This document shows positions 27,213-36,508 of a DNA stretch of 64,000 bases, one piece after another. A program made the translations under genes and the position numbers. Location: the NCBI RefSeq assembly GCF_000332155.1, contig NZ_KB235904.1, forward strand, positions 710,946 to 774,945. The letters run 5' to 3'. The notes below the pieces were generated by a model. The model made no database searches and was not told where the DNA came from. It saw only the letters and a list, made by a program, of their open reading frames with translations. How positions within the stretch are numbered: position 1 is the first letter of the stretch; the number at the start of each line of letters is the position of its first letter. Source of the stretch: Kamptonema formosum PCC 6407 (GTDB lineage: Bacteria > Cyanobacteriota > Cyanobacteriia > Cyanobacteriales > Microcoleaceae).

Positions 27213-29006
27213 TTACTTATCAAGAGCTTTTCCCGACTTGGCCCCAGATTTATTCCTACCTACCGACAAGTAAAATGCAAAGCCTTGTTTAGCAGTCGTG
27301 GAATCGAGTCCAGTCTGTACAAAACTGCTGACAGGACTCTGAGTAATGCTAGCATCGACAGCATTCCCATTCTCCTGTGTCTCACCTATCTCTTTAATAC
27401 CATTCCAATTCATGTAAGTATTTTGGAGACAGCGGAAGATTTCTTGATAAATTTGGCTTCTAACGCGATCGCCCCTTTTCCCATCTTCCAGTTTAATATC
27501 ATCCACAAAAAAGCTAATATTTAATTCAAGATACACCGAAGACTCCTCGTGATTCATTCCGATCATCCTGATTTGCGGTTCTTGCCATTTTTTTCTCGGC
27601 ACTTTCAACTTCTCTTTCAGCCATTTAATTATCTCTATCACATAATCATCCAAACGAGTTTCGTCAGCTTGAGGATTAGAAATTTTTTGAGATAATCGTT
27701 GCGCCCTCCGCTTGAGCAAATTAATCTTTCGTTCCCATTCATCTGAAATGAAGAATTGATCCTCATCCAGCAAATTAGGATCTCTGAGCCAAATTCGATA
27801 CCACTCTCTAATTAGCTCAATCAGTCCCTCTTCATTATATTCTTCAAAATTAACAACAGCACTGCGACCTTCCGTTTCCTCGCTCATTTGAAAACCTATG
27901 AGTTCTAAAATTGCTTGGTATTCCTGTTGAACATTTTCTCTTTCATCTTGAGTTAAACCTCCTTTTTCTGCAAATTGCACAGTCACAACTAAAGATTCAA
28001 GAGCTTGTTCAATTTCCTCTAATTTTAAATTTACTTCTTGTTCAGCCAGTAACCGCAATTTGCCAATTTCTTGTTGTTCCCATAGATTCACATCACTTTC
28101 TTCAGCGTTATAGTAATTATTAATTACCTCCAATTTAGCATCTATGTCCCCTAACGTATCTGGATGAGCTAACACAATTGCTTGCATCAGCTTCTTCGAT
28201 TCCTCAAAATTACCCTCAGAGGGTATTTCTATTTCGAGAGAGTGATAGTATAAAGAAGTAGGACGGCTTAAATTAGTTAGTTTTTGACCCTGCAAAACAC
28301 TATTGGGAATATAAACATCACAATGGTTACTAAATATATAAAGCTGAGTTACCCTAATACCAATCCGGCGCAGCATTCCAATTGAGCCATCTTCAAGGAG
28401 CAAAATATCACCAAATCTAAAAGGAGTATCTATGAGTAAAACAACCCCACTAAAAAAATTAGATAAAATATCCTGAAGTGCAAAACCGAGAACAAAAGTA
28501 GCGCCACCCAAGGCTACCCAAATTCCACTTAAATCAACCCCAAAGGAGCTAAGCAAAAGCACACTGCCAACCAGGTAAATAATCACAGGGACAACGGCTG
28601 AGAGGATGGGAAGCAAGACATCATCCCACATCGCTTCAGTTTTTTTAGTGTATTCTTTTAGGTAATAGATAAAAACTTCAATAAATAATTGCACTAACCA
28701 ATAACTAATAGTGGCAATTGAAATCGGTGTTAGGAGATGTTCTAGTGCAGCAAGAAGATCGGCAGACACGAATGTTCCAACAGTAAACTTTAGACTATAA
28801 ATAGCGCAGACGATCAGGATGGGATAAGAGGAAACACTTAAGGTAACTAGAGCAATATCCTGCTCAAGCTTACGAAAAATTGGGCGCAGAATATAAAACA
28901 AGAATACATATAATACTCCTGTTACCAGAGCATTAATTAGCAAAATAAACAGGAACTTGACCGCTATATTCAGCGTTTCAAATTGATGGAATAGATTTTC
29001 TAACAT
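27213..29006 (-). CDS. MscS-family mechanosensitive ion channel with long cytoplasmic tail
   Basis: 597 residues. About four or five membrane helices in the first 190 residues, then the MscS pore/beta domain: VLGFALQDILSNFFSGVVLL, DTPFRFGDILLLEDGSIG, RIGIRVTQLYIFSNHCDVYIPNS. The Ala/Gly-packed pore helix is replaced by a somewhat diverged segment. The C-terminal part (about 250-560) is much longer than in E. coli MscS (286 residues total) and is rich in Glu/Lys coiled-coil sequence. It opens on membrane tension. It lies downstream of the STAS gene (167-bp gap, same strand), so may belong to the chemosensory/partner-switch region. Confidence 0.88.
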   Translation of the reverse strand: MLENLFHQFETLNIAVKFLFILLINALVTGVLYVFLFYILRPIFRKLEQDIALVTLSVSSYPILIVCAIYSLKFTVGTFVSADLLAALEHLLTPISIATISYWLVQLFIEVFIYYLKEYTKKTEAMWDDVLLPILSAVVPVIIYLVGSVLLLSSFGVDLSGIWVALGGATFVLGFALQDILSNFFSGVVLLIDTPFRFGDILLLEDGSIGMLRRIGIRVTQLYIFSNHCDVYIPNSVLQGQKLTNLSRPTSLYYHSLEIEIPSEGNFEESKKLMQAIVLAHPDTLGDIDAKLEVINNYYNAEESDVNLWEQQEIGKLRLLAEQEVNLKLEEIEQALESLVVTVQFAEKGGLTQDERENVQQEYQAILELIGFQMSEETEGRSAVVNFEEYNEEGLIELIREWYRIWLRDPNLLDEDQFFISDEWERKINLLKRRAQRLSQKISNPQADETRLDDYVIEIIKWLKEKLKVPRKKWQEPQIRMIGMNHEESSVYLELNISFFVDDIKLEDGKRGDRVRSQIYQEIFRCLQNTYMNWNGIKEIGETQENGNAVDASITQSPVSSFVQTGLDSTTAKQGFAFYLSVGRNKSGAKSGKALDK

Positions 29007-29173
29007 AGAAGTTACTACCTCAAATAAATTACTTTAATTTTTGAACCGGGAACTCAACAATAATTAATATTATTAGCTGGAGCGACTAATAGCCTAAATT
29101 CTTCAAATTTGAAATTGATAAATCTATAAAAACTCTCAGAAAAATGGCGAGCGCTCCTAACTATTTTACCTTA

Positions 29174-29521
29174 TTACACTACCAGTTTTAAACCTGGAAG
29201 CAATCGCTCTAAGTTTTTCAGTGATTTAGCTTGCCAAGGCATTGTCTTTGAACCTAAAACTATCAATTGAGTTTTCTTTTTCCGCATACCCAGTACAAAT
29301 TTTGACAGCATACTGATCCCTGAACTATTGAGGAATCCTAATTCTTTTACATTTAATGTTAAGGTTGAGGATGCTAAACTAGCCGCTTCATCAAGCAACT
29401 TAACAATTGGAGCATAATCCTTGGGGCCTCCTAGACTGATTTCCCCTTTAAAATAAACTGTTGACGATGCTGGATCGTATTCAACTTTATAGTCCTCACC
29501 CTTGACTTCTTGATTGCTCAT
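29174..29521 (-). CDS. STAS-type switch protein (anti-sigma-factor-antagonist-like)
   Basis: 115 residues. The core STLTLNVKELGFLNSSGISMLSKFVLG matches the STAS phosphorylation region (usual D/N-SSG), with the phosphorylatable Ser retained. Small STAS proteins of this kind are phosphorylated by a GHKL kinase and dephosphorylated by a PP2C enzyme, and bind a partner only in one state. Both partners lie directly upstream. From memory it resembles the cyanobacterial family named after Synechocystis slr1659. Confidence 0.82.
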   Translation of the reverse strand: MSNQEVKGEDYKVEYDPASSTVYFKGEISLGGPKDYAPIVKLLDEAASLASSTLTLNVKELGFLNSSGISMLSKFVLGMRKKKTQLIVLGSKTMPWQAKSLKNLERLLPGLKLVV

Positions 29522-29567
29522 AAGTTGTCTATTTTTTTCTTCAGCGGTCTAAATTTATTAGTTAATA

Positions 29568-30158
29568 TTATACAACAATTTGAGCCATTGTAGTAACTAG
29601 GATAACTTGTGGATCGGTAGATTTTGGCTCGAATTTCCAGCCTAATTTGGCTGAATAATCATTGATGATGGTCAGCAAGCCTAAGCCAGAAGCTTCATCT
29701 TGTTCGGATTCGGCTGCTTTTTCAACCTGCCGAATATATAACTCATTAGGATCTGCCGATAGTAATTCTTCAATAAAAGCTTGAAATTGCTCAACTTTTT
29801 CATAAGTAATACTGTTTTTAGTAAAAATGATCGGAGTGACTATCTCTATTTCTTTCACAAAATGAATACCAAACTGAACTCGCTCGTGCCTGCTAAATTC
29901 GTTAAACTTCATCGCATTTTCTAATAGTTCATTCCCAATATAACTCACAGCAGTTTGTATGGCTTTGATGCGTTCTTCTCCCTGAGCCTCATTTTCATCA
30001 ATTGGCAAAAGATTCGCGAAATAATTAGCTACAAAATGAGCAGATAAACGATGATTGCGCCATATTTGTTCGCTGAGCAGAGAACTTTGAGTAAAGATCA
30101 GTTCCAAAGAATCATGCTGGGGTAAGTTATCAATAAAGCATCCAAAAAATTGGTTCAT
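29568..30158 (-). CDS. GHKL ATPase-like switch kinase of the partner-switching module
   Basis: 196 residues. An N-box-like segment (YIGNELLENAMKFNEFSRHE, about residues 72-91) and a G-box-like segment (DEASGLGLLTIINDYSAKLG) indicate a stand-alone GHKL ATPase domain, as in anti-sigma kinases such as SpoIIAB, though more diverged. It most likely phosphorylates the STAS protein 46 bp downstream. From memory it belongs with the Synechocystis slr1658-like family, which is generally paired with slr1659-like STAS proteins. ATPase activity is inferred only. Confidence 0.75.
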   Translation of the reverse strand: MNQFFGCFIDNLPQHDSLELIFTQSSLLSEQIWRNHRLSAHFVANYFANLLPIDENEAQGEERIKAIQTAVSYIGNELLENAMKFNEFSRHERVQFGIHFVKEIEIVTPIIFTKNSITYEKVEQFQAFIEELLSADPNELYIRQVEKAAESEQDEASGLGLLTIINDYSAKLGWKFEPKSTDPQVILVTTMAQIVV

Positions 30159-30239
30159 TTCTACTACCTAATTAAGTAAGATAAAACAGATTTAAGCTTA
30201 AACTTTGACAACAAAATGTTCGCCTTCTATCTGGGAATA

Positions 30240-31541
30240 TCATTTCCCAAAAAAGTTGAATTTCTTCTTTGCCTTCACCGTTTCCGTCACTTCCTCTATA
30301 GGTTCCTCTTCCTCCAATGCTTCCATCTCCTCATATTGTTCTTGTTGTTTGATCACCACTAAAGTAATGTCATCAAAAACCTTTTGTAAACCAATAAATT
30401 CTTTAAGATCGTCAATTATTGCTTGCTTAATTTCTTCGGCAGAGCCATCCCAACTTTTACTAATAACTTCACATAGTTTTTCAAGCCCATATTGTTTTTT
30501 CTGGATGTTATATGCTTCCGGGATTCCATCCGTATAAAGCACGATTCCATCGCCCTCTTTTAATTCAATCGTAGTATGATTGATAAACTCAATAATTTCC
30601 TCATCTAATCCAATAGGAAAACCTAAATTCATCGTATTAATGCGTTCAACATGACCGCCTTTTCGCACTACAAGAGTTTCCTCATGCTGACCGCTGATGC
30701 TGACTCTACCTTTTGTATAAGTAAGAATGACTAATGTTAAATTCTTTTCAGAATTCATCCGAGTCACATTTTTATAAATAGTGCGGTTGAGTGCATCTAA
30801 AAATTTAACTGGATCGAGTTCTCGAATTTCTTTAAGAGTGCGGACTGCTGTTTGCGTCATTACCATCAAAATACCACTTTCGAGTCCGTGTCCCGTGACA
30901 TCACCGATCCCAATAGTAACAACACCGTCTACATAAAGAACGTCATAGTAGTCGCCACCTACTTCATCAGCAGGTTCCATAAACCCTGCAATTTCTAAAC
31001 CTTCAATCGCGTCTAGTTCGTCCGATGTAGGTAGAATCATCTGTTGCATTTGACGCAACATATCTAGCTCTTTAGCCATCCGAAAGTTTTCCGCTTGGAG
31101 GATAGCTTCAGCTTCGTTGCGCTTGAGAAGATTTACATAAGCTTTAGAATGATATCGAATACGGGCGATCAGTTCCGCTTTATCGGGGAGTTTAACTACA
31201 TAATCATTAGCACCTAATGCAAAAGCTTTAGCTTTGATTAGCGGTTCTTCTTTACTAGAAAGAACAATTAAGGGAACATATCTCGTGGGAGCATTTTTTG
31301 CTCGCAAAAAGCGCACTAAAACCAGTCCCTCCATTTCTGGCATAACTAAGTCTTGTAAAATGACAGTAGGCTGACACGCTCTAGCCACTTTTAGGGCTTG
31401 AGTAGGGTCGTTACAGTAATGAAATGTGATATCTTTTTCGGGAAGTAACATTCGACGAACCGCTTCGCCGATCATTGGCTGGTCGTCGATGAGCAAGACG
31501 GTAATCGGATCTTCTATCATTTCTGCTATCATTGAATTCAC
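30240..31541 (-). CDS. Response regulator with PP2C (SpoIIE/RsbU-type) phosphatase output
   Basis: 433 residues. Receiver 10-130 with VLLIDDQPMIG, phospho-Asp in VILQDLVMPEMEG, Ser-Ser in VLSSKEE and Lys near VVKLPDK; a coiled-coil linker with 2 predicted helices (about 140-175); and a PP2C domain (185-400) with EVGGDYYDVLYVD, GIGDVTGHGLESGI, and VLYTDGIPEAYN metal-binding Asps. The C-terminus has a Glu-rich then Lys-rich tail. It should dephosphorylate the STAS protein two genes downstream when its receiver is phosphorylated, probably by the CheA at 32813. It occupies the place that the GGDEF response regulator WspR holds in Pseudomonas. Confidence 0.92.
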   Translation of the reverse strand: MNSMIAEMIEDPITVLLIDDQPMIGEAVRRMLLPEKDITFHYCNDPTQALKVARACQPTVILQDLVMPEMEGLVLVRFLRAKNAPTRYVPLIVLSSKEEPLIKAKAFALGANDYVVKLPDKAELIARIRYHSKAYVNLLKRNEAEAILQAENFRMAKELDMLRQMQQMILPTSDELDAIEGLEIAGFMEPADEVGGDYYDVLYVDGVVTIGIGDVTGHGLESGILMVMTQTAVRTLKEIRELDPVKFLDALNRTIYKNVTRMNSEKNLTLVILTYTKGRVSISGQHEETLVVRKGGHVERINTMNLGFPIGLDEEIIEFINHTTIELKEGDGIVLYTDGIPEAYNIQKKQYGLEKLCEVISKSWDGSAEEIKQAIIDDLKEFIGLQKVFDDITLVVIKQQEQYEEMEALEEEEPIEEVTETVKAKKKFNFFGK

Positions 31542-31587
31542 TTCCTTTTGAGATATTGACCAGAATATAAAAAGTAAGAAGAAGTAA

Positions 31588-32625
31588 CTAACGGTTCATT
31601 GCTAATTGCTTAATTAAAGTAGAAGCGATAGCATCTAGGGGTAAAATTTCCACCACAGCGCCTAATTCTACTGCGGCTTTCGGCATTCCATAAACCACAC
31701 AACTTGCCTGATTTTGGGCGATGGTATGCCATCCTTTTGCCCGTAATAAATTTAGCCCTTCCGCTCCATCTCGGCCCATTCCTGTTAGTAGCACAGCAGT
31801 TCCTTGCCGATGCCAGTAATGAGCAACACTTTTAAAAAATACATCAACTGAAGGGCGATAGGGATAATCAATTGGGTTTTTCGTATAACTTAAGTTGAAA
31901 TTTGGTTGTAATGAAAGGTGATCGTTTGTCCCGGCAATTAATACCTTTCCTACTTCTAAACGACTACCTTCGGATGCTAACTCCACACTCAGAGGGGTTT
32001 GTTCATTCAGCCATTCTACCAAACTAGGAGTAAATTGTGCATCTACGTGCTGGATGATAGCTACTGCTGCACCAAAGTTTGCTGGTAAATGAGAAAGGAT
32101 CTTTGCGAGAGCATTTGGCCCTCCAGTAGAAGAACCGATCGCAACTAAGGGAGGAATTCGGGATGCTAGAGGTGAAAATATAGATTTAGGACTTTGGATA
32201 GGGATTCTAGATTTATAAGCTGGTGCTGATTTACCAATTAGTTTACCAATAGTCACTATTTTAGCAAGCAAAGCTTGAGCTGATTCTGGATTACCGCCAG
32301 CTCCTAAAACTGGTGTACTAACGGCATCTAATGCTCCATATCCCATTGCTTCAAATACTTTAGAAGCATTTTTTTCAACGCTAGCTGTTACTACTACAAT
32401 CGCGCAAGGAGAATTCTTCATAATCTGGCGAGTTGCCTCTACTCCATCCACGATCGGCACGAGCAAATCCATCAGAATTATGTCAGGAGTATCCTGGGCA
32501 CATTTGCTAACTGCTTCAGCACCATCACGAGCTATCCAAGCCACTTGATATTCTTTGACAGTCATCAAGACGCGCCGTAGCGTTTCTACTGCCATCACCA
32601 TGTTGTTTACAATTGCAATTCTCAT
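31588..32625 (-). CDS. cheB: Methylesterase CheB (WspF-like position)
   Basis: 345 residues: receiver (1-125) with [14 protein letters not shown], phospho-Asp in [14 protein letters not shown], and methylesterase (about 155-345) with [24 protein letters not shown] and [14 protein letters not shown]. The receiver's first acidic pair reads IVNNM instead of the usual VDDS, so Mg2+ binding and phosphorylation may be weakened; WspF-type receivers (MRIGIVNDM) also start this way. It presumably demethylates the two WspA-like receptors encoded upstream. Confidence 0.92.
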   Translation of the reverse strand: MRIAIVNNMVMAVETLRRVLMTVKEYQVAWIARDGAEAVSKCAQDTPDIILMDLLVPIVDGVEATRQIMKNSPCAIVVVTASVEKNASKVFEAMGYGALDAVSTPVLGAGGNPESAQALLAKIVTIGKLIGKSAPAYKSRIPIQSPKSIFSPLASRIPPLVAIGSSTGGPNALAKILSHLPANFGAAVAIIQHVDAQFTPSLVEWLNEQTPLSVELASEGSRLEVGKVLIAGTNDHLSLQPNFNLSYTKNPIDYPYRPSVDVFFKSVAHYWHRQGTAVLLTGMGRDGAEGLNLLRAKGWHTIAQNQASCVVYGMPKAAVELGAVVEILPLDAIASTLIKQLAMNR

Positions 32626-32631
32626 ATTATT

Positions 32632-32685
32632 GGTTAGTTGTTAGTTGTTAGTTGTTAGTTGTTAGTTGTTAGGGTTAGTTGTTAG
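32632..32685. repeat. TTGTTAG heptamer array
   Basis: Six to seven GTTGTTA units between cheB and cheA, with one irregular GG junction. It separates two genes that otherwise look cotranscribed. Confidence 0.9.
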
Positions 32686-32812
32686 AATTATCAGACTTAC
32701 GCTCATCGTACTGCTGCCTCTTCGCAGTGTTATAAATGGTTTTACATAATTGCTAGATTAGTAGTATTAATACCCAACAATCAACAATTAAACACTAACC
32801 ACCAAGCACTAA

Positions 32813-35782
32813 CTAATGACCAATTAAATCGTAAACGGCGTTTACCAATGTATCGTCCTGAAAACTAGCTTTCGTTAAGTAATAATCTGCTCCAGCTTCT
32901 AAGCCACGTATACGGTCTTCTTCACGGTCTTTATAGGAGACAATAATCACTGGAATTGAACTGAATTTAGGATTATTTTTAATCTTGGTGGTAAATTCGA
33001 TTCCATTCATGCGCGGCATATCAACATCACTAATTACCAAATCGTAGTGATTTGTAGAAACCGCGTGCCAACCTTCCATTCCATCGACCGCAACATCAAC
33101 ATTGTAACCTTTGTTTTGTAACAATTTTCGTTGCATTTCTCGCACCGTAATTGAATCATCCACGACCAGAATACTCTTGGGGCCCTCTACAACAAATTTA
33201 TCAGAACTGTTAATAACACGGTTCAATTGACTGTTGTTAAGCAAATTATCAACTGAACGCATCAAGTCAGAAGCATCAACAATTAGGATAGGAGAACCGT
33301 CTCCCATTAGAGCCGCAGCACTAATATCCTGAACTTTACCGAGCTGGGGATCTAATGGTCTTACCACTAAATCGTGTTCGCCCAAAAATCGATCTACCAC
33401 CAGTCCGTAATAATCTGATTGTTCGCTGATCACAACCACAGACAAAGTATTAGAAGGAGGCGGAGGTTGCTTCAATTCTAAAACTTGATAAGCAGCTACT
33501 AAGCCGATATTCTTATTGTCCATAGTGAAATATTGCCGATTTTCCACTGAGGAAATTTCTTCTTTATTCACATTGACAATTTGCTCAATCCGCGCTAAAG
33601 GAAAGGCATATGGTTCGCCGGATATTTCTACTAACAGGGTGCGAACAACTGAGAGAGTCAAAGGCAATTGGAAGTGAAAAGTCGTACCTTTTCCCAAAGT
33701 AGAACTTGCTCTGACCGTTCCTCCAACTTCGTGCGCCATGCTTTTAGCAATATCTAAACCCACACCGCGACCAGAAATTTCTGTGACTTGTTTGGCGGTA
33801 GAAAATCCTGGTAAAAATAGAAATTCCATCAGTTCACTTTCACTGAGCTGAGCTACTATTTCGGGTGTTGCTAGGTTCTTATTAAGAATTTTTTGGCGCA
33901 GCCAATCAAAGTTAATTCCTCTCCCATTGTCAGTGATGGTAATTGATAGCATTCCTCCTCGATGGACTGCTTCTAACCGCACAGTTCCTTCTGCTGGTTT
34001 ACCTGCGGCTATGCGCTCTTCAGGAAGCTCAAGACCGTGATCTATAGAATTCCTTAAAATGTGGGTGAGGGGCGCTTCTAGTTTTTTGATAATATCACGA
34101 TCTACTGGTGTAGATTTGCCAATAATTTCAAATTTTACTTGCTTATTGAGCTTCCGAGCTAAATCTCGGATCATGCGGGGAAATCCCTGCACACCATCGG
34201 CAAAAGGGCGCATATTAGATTGGATTACCTCCTGATAGAGGCGATCGGAAAGATTGCTAGTGCGACGGGCATATAATTCTAATTCTATCAGGCGATCGTT
34301 CAAAATCTGACGGCATTCTCGCTCTTTTGTTCGAGCGGCTTCTAAATAGCTCTCTGTATCTTGATGGTGATTAACTGTTAAATTTTGTTGAAAAACCTCT
34401 AAAATTTTTGACAATTCTAGTTGCCGTTTCTTGAGAATAGTTAGGGAATCTGCAAAAGGCTGAAGCCAATTTGCTTCGATTAGAGATTCGCCAGCTAAAC
34501 CCATGATCCGATTTAAGTTTTCGGCACTTACCCGTACAACGCGATCGCTAGCACTACTATCTGCTGCGGGCAATTTTGCTTGATCTATATAGCCAGATAT
34601 TGGATTAATAATGGAGTTAGTTTCATCGAACTTATTTTCAGTCTTTGGTTGTGTTTGGATAGTACCGGGAGTGGCAACAACGATTTCTTGTTTTTGTATG
34701 CCAATTGTTTGTCCCTGATTTTTCTGCTGTGAAGGTAAGCTTTGAGTCCTTTGAACTGGTGAGTTTCCGGGTGTCAAAAGAGCATAAATTTCCTCTCTGG
34801 TAGTTTCAATATCCTGCTGATATTCCTTAACCCAAATTTGCCCTTGCTGACTGATATTTGTCAGCAGATCGACTCCATGCAGTAACACATCAACTCCCTC
34901 TGCTTCCAGAGTAATCTTTTGGTTTTGTGCTGCTACAAAACAGTCCTCCATAACATGAGCTAAATTAACAGCAGCATCCAGGGCAACAATACGTGCAGCT
35001 CCTTTAACAGAATGGGCTGCCCGCATCAAAGACTCTAAAACTTTAGGAGAGCCTGGTTGACTTTCCAGGGCTAGCAGTCCCTCGCTTAAAACAGCGGCTT
35101 GGGCCTCTACTTCCAGCTTAAATAACTCCACCATTGAAGTGTCACCGATGGTTGAGATCTCATCTAGCTCTAGAGCATCTTGACTATATTTAGTAACTGT
35201 TACTTGTTCATCTCCGATCTCTTCTGGATTAGAAATGGGGGAAGATTTTATAGCAGCAGGTATATTAGGGGAAACTGTTATCTGTTGGCTCTTACTATCA
35301 TCTTCTAAACCTACTTCTAAACTTGGGATTTCTGATTTTGTAGGCAAACTTTTAAATTCTACTTTTGGCTGAGAAACTGATTGCACGCTTGATGTAAGTA
35401 GAGTGTCAATACTATTTGTAAGTGTATCGATATTTTCTTGATTTTCTAAAATCCAACTCTCTAAAGTTTCTTCCTTGAGGTGGCTAATATTGAAAAGTAA
35501 ATCAACTCCTTCTAGTAGTACGTCAATTTCAGTATTACCTAGTATAAAGCTTTGCTTTTGGACGCGATCGAGGCAATTTTCTATAATTTGAGCCAGGTTA
35601 ATAGCAGCATCAATTTCAACAAGCCTAGCGGTTCCTTGGATCGCATTAACAACACGCATCAATGGCTCCAGCTTTTGACCAGACTGCGGTTCAGTTTTCA
35701 GAGAGATGAAACCCTGATTTAATATGGCTATTTGGGCTTCCACTTCTTGCTGGAATACATCTAGCATTGTACTCTCGCTCAT
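32813..35782 (-). CDS. cheA: CheA-type hybrid kinase with two N-terminal Hpt-like domains and a receiver (WspE-like)
   Basis: 989 residues. First Hpt-like domain (about 1-135) has RVVNAIQGTARLVEI where the phospho-His should be, so Asn46 replaces it. Second Hpt (about 215-345) is intact: RAAHSVKGAARIVALDAA with His257. Then a linker, GHKL ATPase (about 420-700; ILRNSIDHGLELPEE, DNGRGINFDW, SGRGVGLDIA), CheW-like domain (705-850), and receiver (865-989; LVISDVDMPRMNGIE). The two N-terminal halves are alike (LEPLMRVVNAIQGTARL / LESLMRAAHSVKGAARI), indicating internal duplication. Its stop overlaps nothing, but its start overlaps the cheW stop by 4 bp. Confidence 0.93.
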   Translation of the reverse strand: MSESTMLDVFQQEVEAQIAILNQGFISLKTEPQSGQKLEPLMRVVNAIQGTARLVEIDAAINLAQIIENCLDRVQKQSFILGNTEIDVLLEGVDLLFNISHLKEETLESWILENQENIDTLTNSIDTLLTSSVQSVSQPKVEFKSLPTKSEIPSLEVGLEDDSKSQQITVSPNIPAAIKSSPISNPEEIGDEQVTVTKYSQDALELDEISTIGDTSMVELFKLEVEAQAAVLSEGLLALESQPGSPKVLESLMRAAHSVKGAARIVALDAAVNLAHVMEDCFVAAQNQKITLEAEGVDVLLHGVDLLTNISQQGQIWVKEYQQDIETTREEIYALLTPGNSPVQRTQSLPSQQKNQGQTIGIQKQEIVVATPGTIQTQPKTENKFDETNSIINPISGYIDQAKLPAADSSASDRVVRVSAENLNRIMGLAGESLIEANWLQPFADSLTILKKRQLELSKILEVFQQNLTVNHHQDTESYLEAARTKERECRQILNDRLIELELYARRTSNLSDRLYQEVIQSNMRPFADGVQGFPRMIRDLARKLNKQVKFEIIGKSTPVDRDIIKKLEAPLTHILRNSIDHGLELPEERIAAGKPAEGTVRLEAVHRGGMLSITITDNGRGINFDWLRQKILNKNLATPEIVAQLSESELMEFLFLPGFSTAKQVTEISGRGVGLDIAKSMAHEVGGTVRASSTLGKGTTFHFQLPLTLSVVRTLLVEISGEPYAFPLARIEQIVNVNKEEISSVENRQYFTMDNKNIGLVAAYQVLELKQPPPPSNTLSVVVISEQSDYYGLVVDRFLGEHDLVVRPLDPQLGKVQDISAAALMGDGSPILIVDASDLMRSVDNLLNNSQLNRVINSSDKFVVEGPKSILVVDDSITVREMQRKLLQNKGYNVDVAVDGMEGWHAVSTNHYDLVISDVDMPRMNGIEFTTKIKNNPKFSSIPVIIVSYKDREEDRIRGLEAGADYYLTKASFQDDTLVNAVYDLIGH

Positions 35783-36477
35783 AATATTCTCCTATTTAAG
35801 GTATAAAATAATAAATCAGCATCGAGGTAATTCACCTTATGCCCCTGCCACAGAATTACCCCTTTTGTATAAGCTTCTGATGCTTTTGAAATCACTACGG
35901 GTGTATTTTGTAATTCTCCGAGCTGGAAGCGATGAATACCGCAAACTTCGTCAACGATAAAAACCCAGCGATTATCTTTTTTTGCCACAACTATCATCCT
36001 TTTAGCAGCAACAGAAGTGGGACGTTCTGAAGAGTTAACGTTAGCTTGCAGGTCAAGAAGATGCTGGAGGGAAACACACATTAGAATTTCACCTCTAATG
36101 TTGACCAAACCCATAAAAAGTTCGCTGTTGCGGTGAGGTAAGGTATGAATAACACAGGGATCTGTTACTTCCTGAAGCAACCTTACTGGCAGAGCTAACC
36201 ATTCACCACCTAGTAGACAGATCGCAACTGATATAGTTTCTCCTGAAGGAACTATAGTCCCGCCAAGTGGTGTTTGATAATGATCTGGATGACTTTTTGC
36301 TAGTACCTCTGTCCACTCATTTACATACTCTGGTGGTGCTTCCCTTTCTAATAAACTGCGTCCAGCCGCAGAATAAACGGGGCAGTTCCGACAGTGTATT
36401 ACTGCTTTGAGTTGCTCGCAGGAACGATCGCCCTCAACTCCTATTTTGTTCCAGCAATCATTACTCATTACTTTCAT
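35779..36477 (-). CDS. cheW: CheW-like coupling protein with Cys-rich N-terminus (WspD-like)
   Basis: 232 residues. An N-terminal Cys module (NDCWNKIGVEGDRSCEQL and HCRNCPVYSAAGRSLL, residues 5-45) precedes a CheW SH3-like domain (about 75-230; LQEVTDPCVIHTLPHRNSEL, GLVNIRGEILMCVSL). This N-terminal module and length are those I know for WspD. It couples the WspA-like receptors to the CheA, which starts within its last codons (4-bp overlap). The four Cys could bind metal or sense redox. Confidence 0.9.
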   Translation of the reverse strand: MKVMSNDCWNKIGVEGDRSCEQLKAVIHCRNCPVYSAAGRSLLEREAPPEYVNEWTEVLAKSHPDHYQTPLGGTIVPSGETISVAICLLGGEWLALPVRLLQEVTDPCVIHTLPHRNSELFMGLVNIRGEILMCVSLQHLLDLQANVNSSERPTSVAAKRMIVVAKKDNRWVFIVDEVCGIHRFQLGELQNTPVVISKASEAYTKGVILWQGHKVNYLDADLLFYTLNRRIL

Positions 36478-36508
36478 TTCTACCTAATTTACTGTAGAAT
36501 CATTATCT

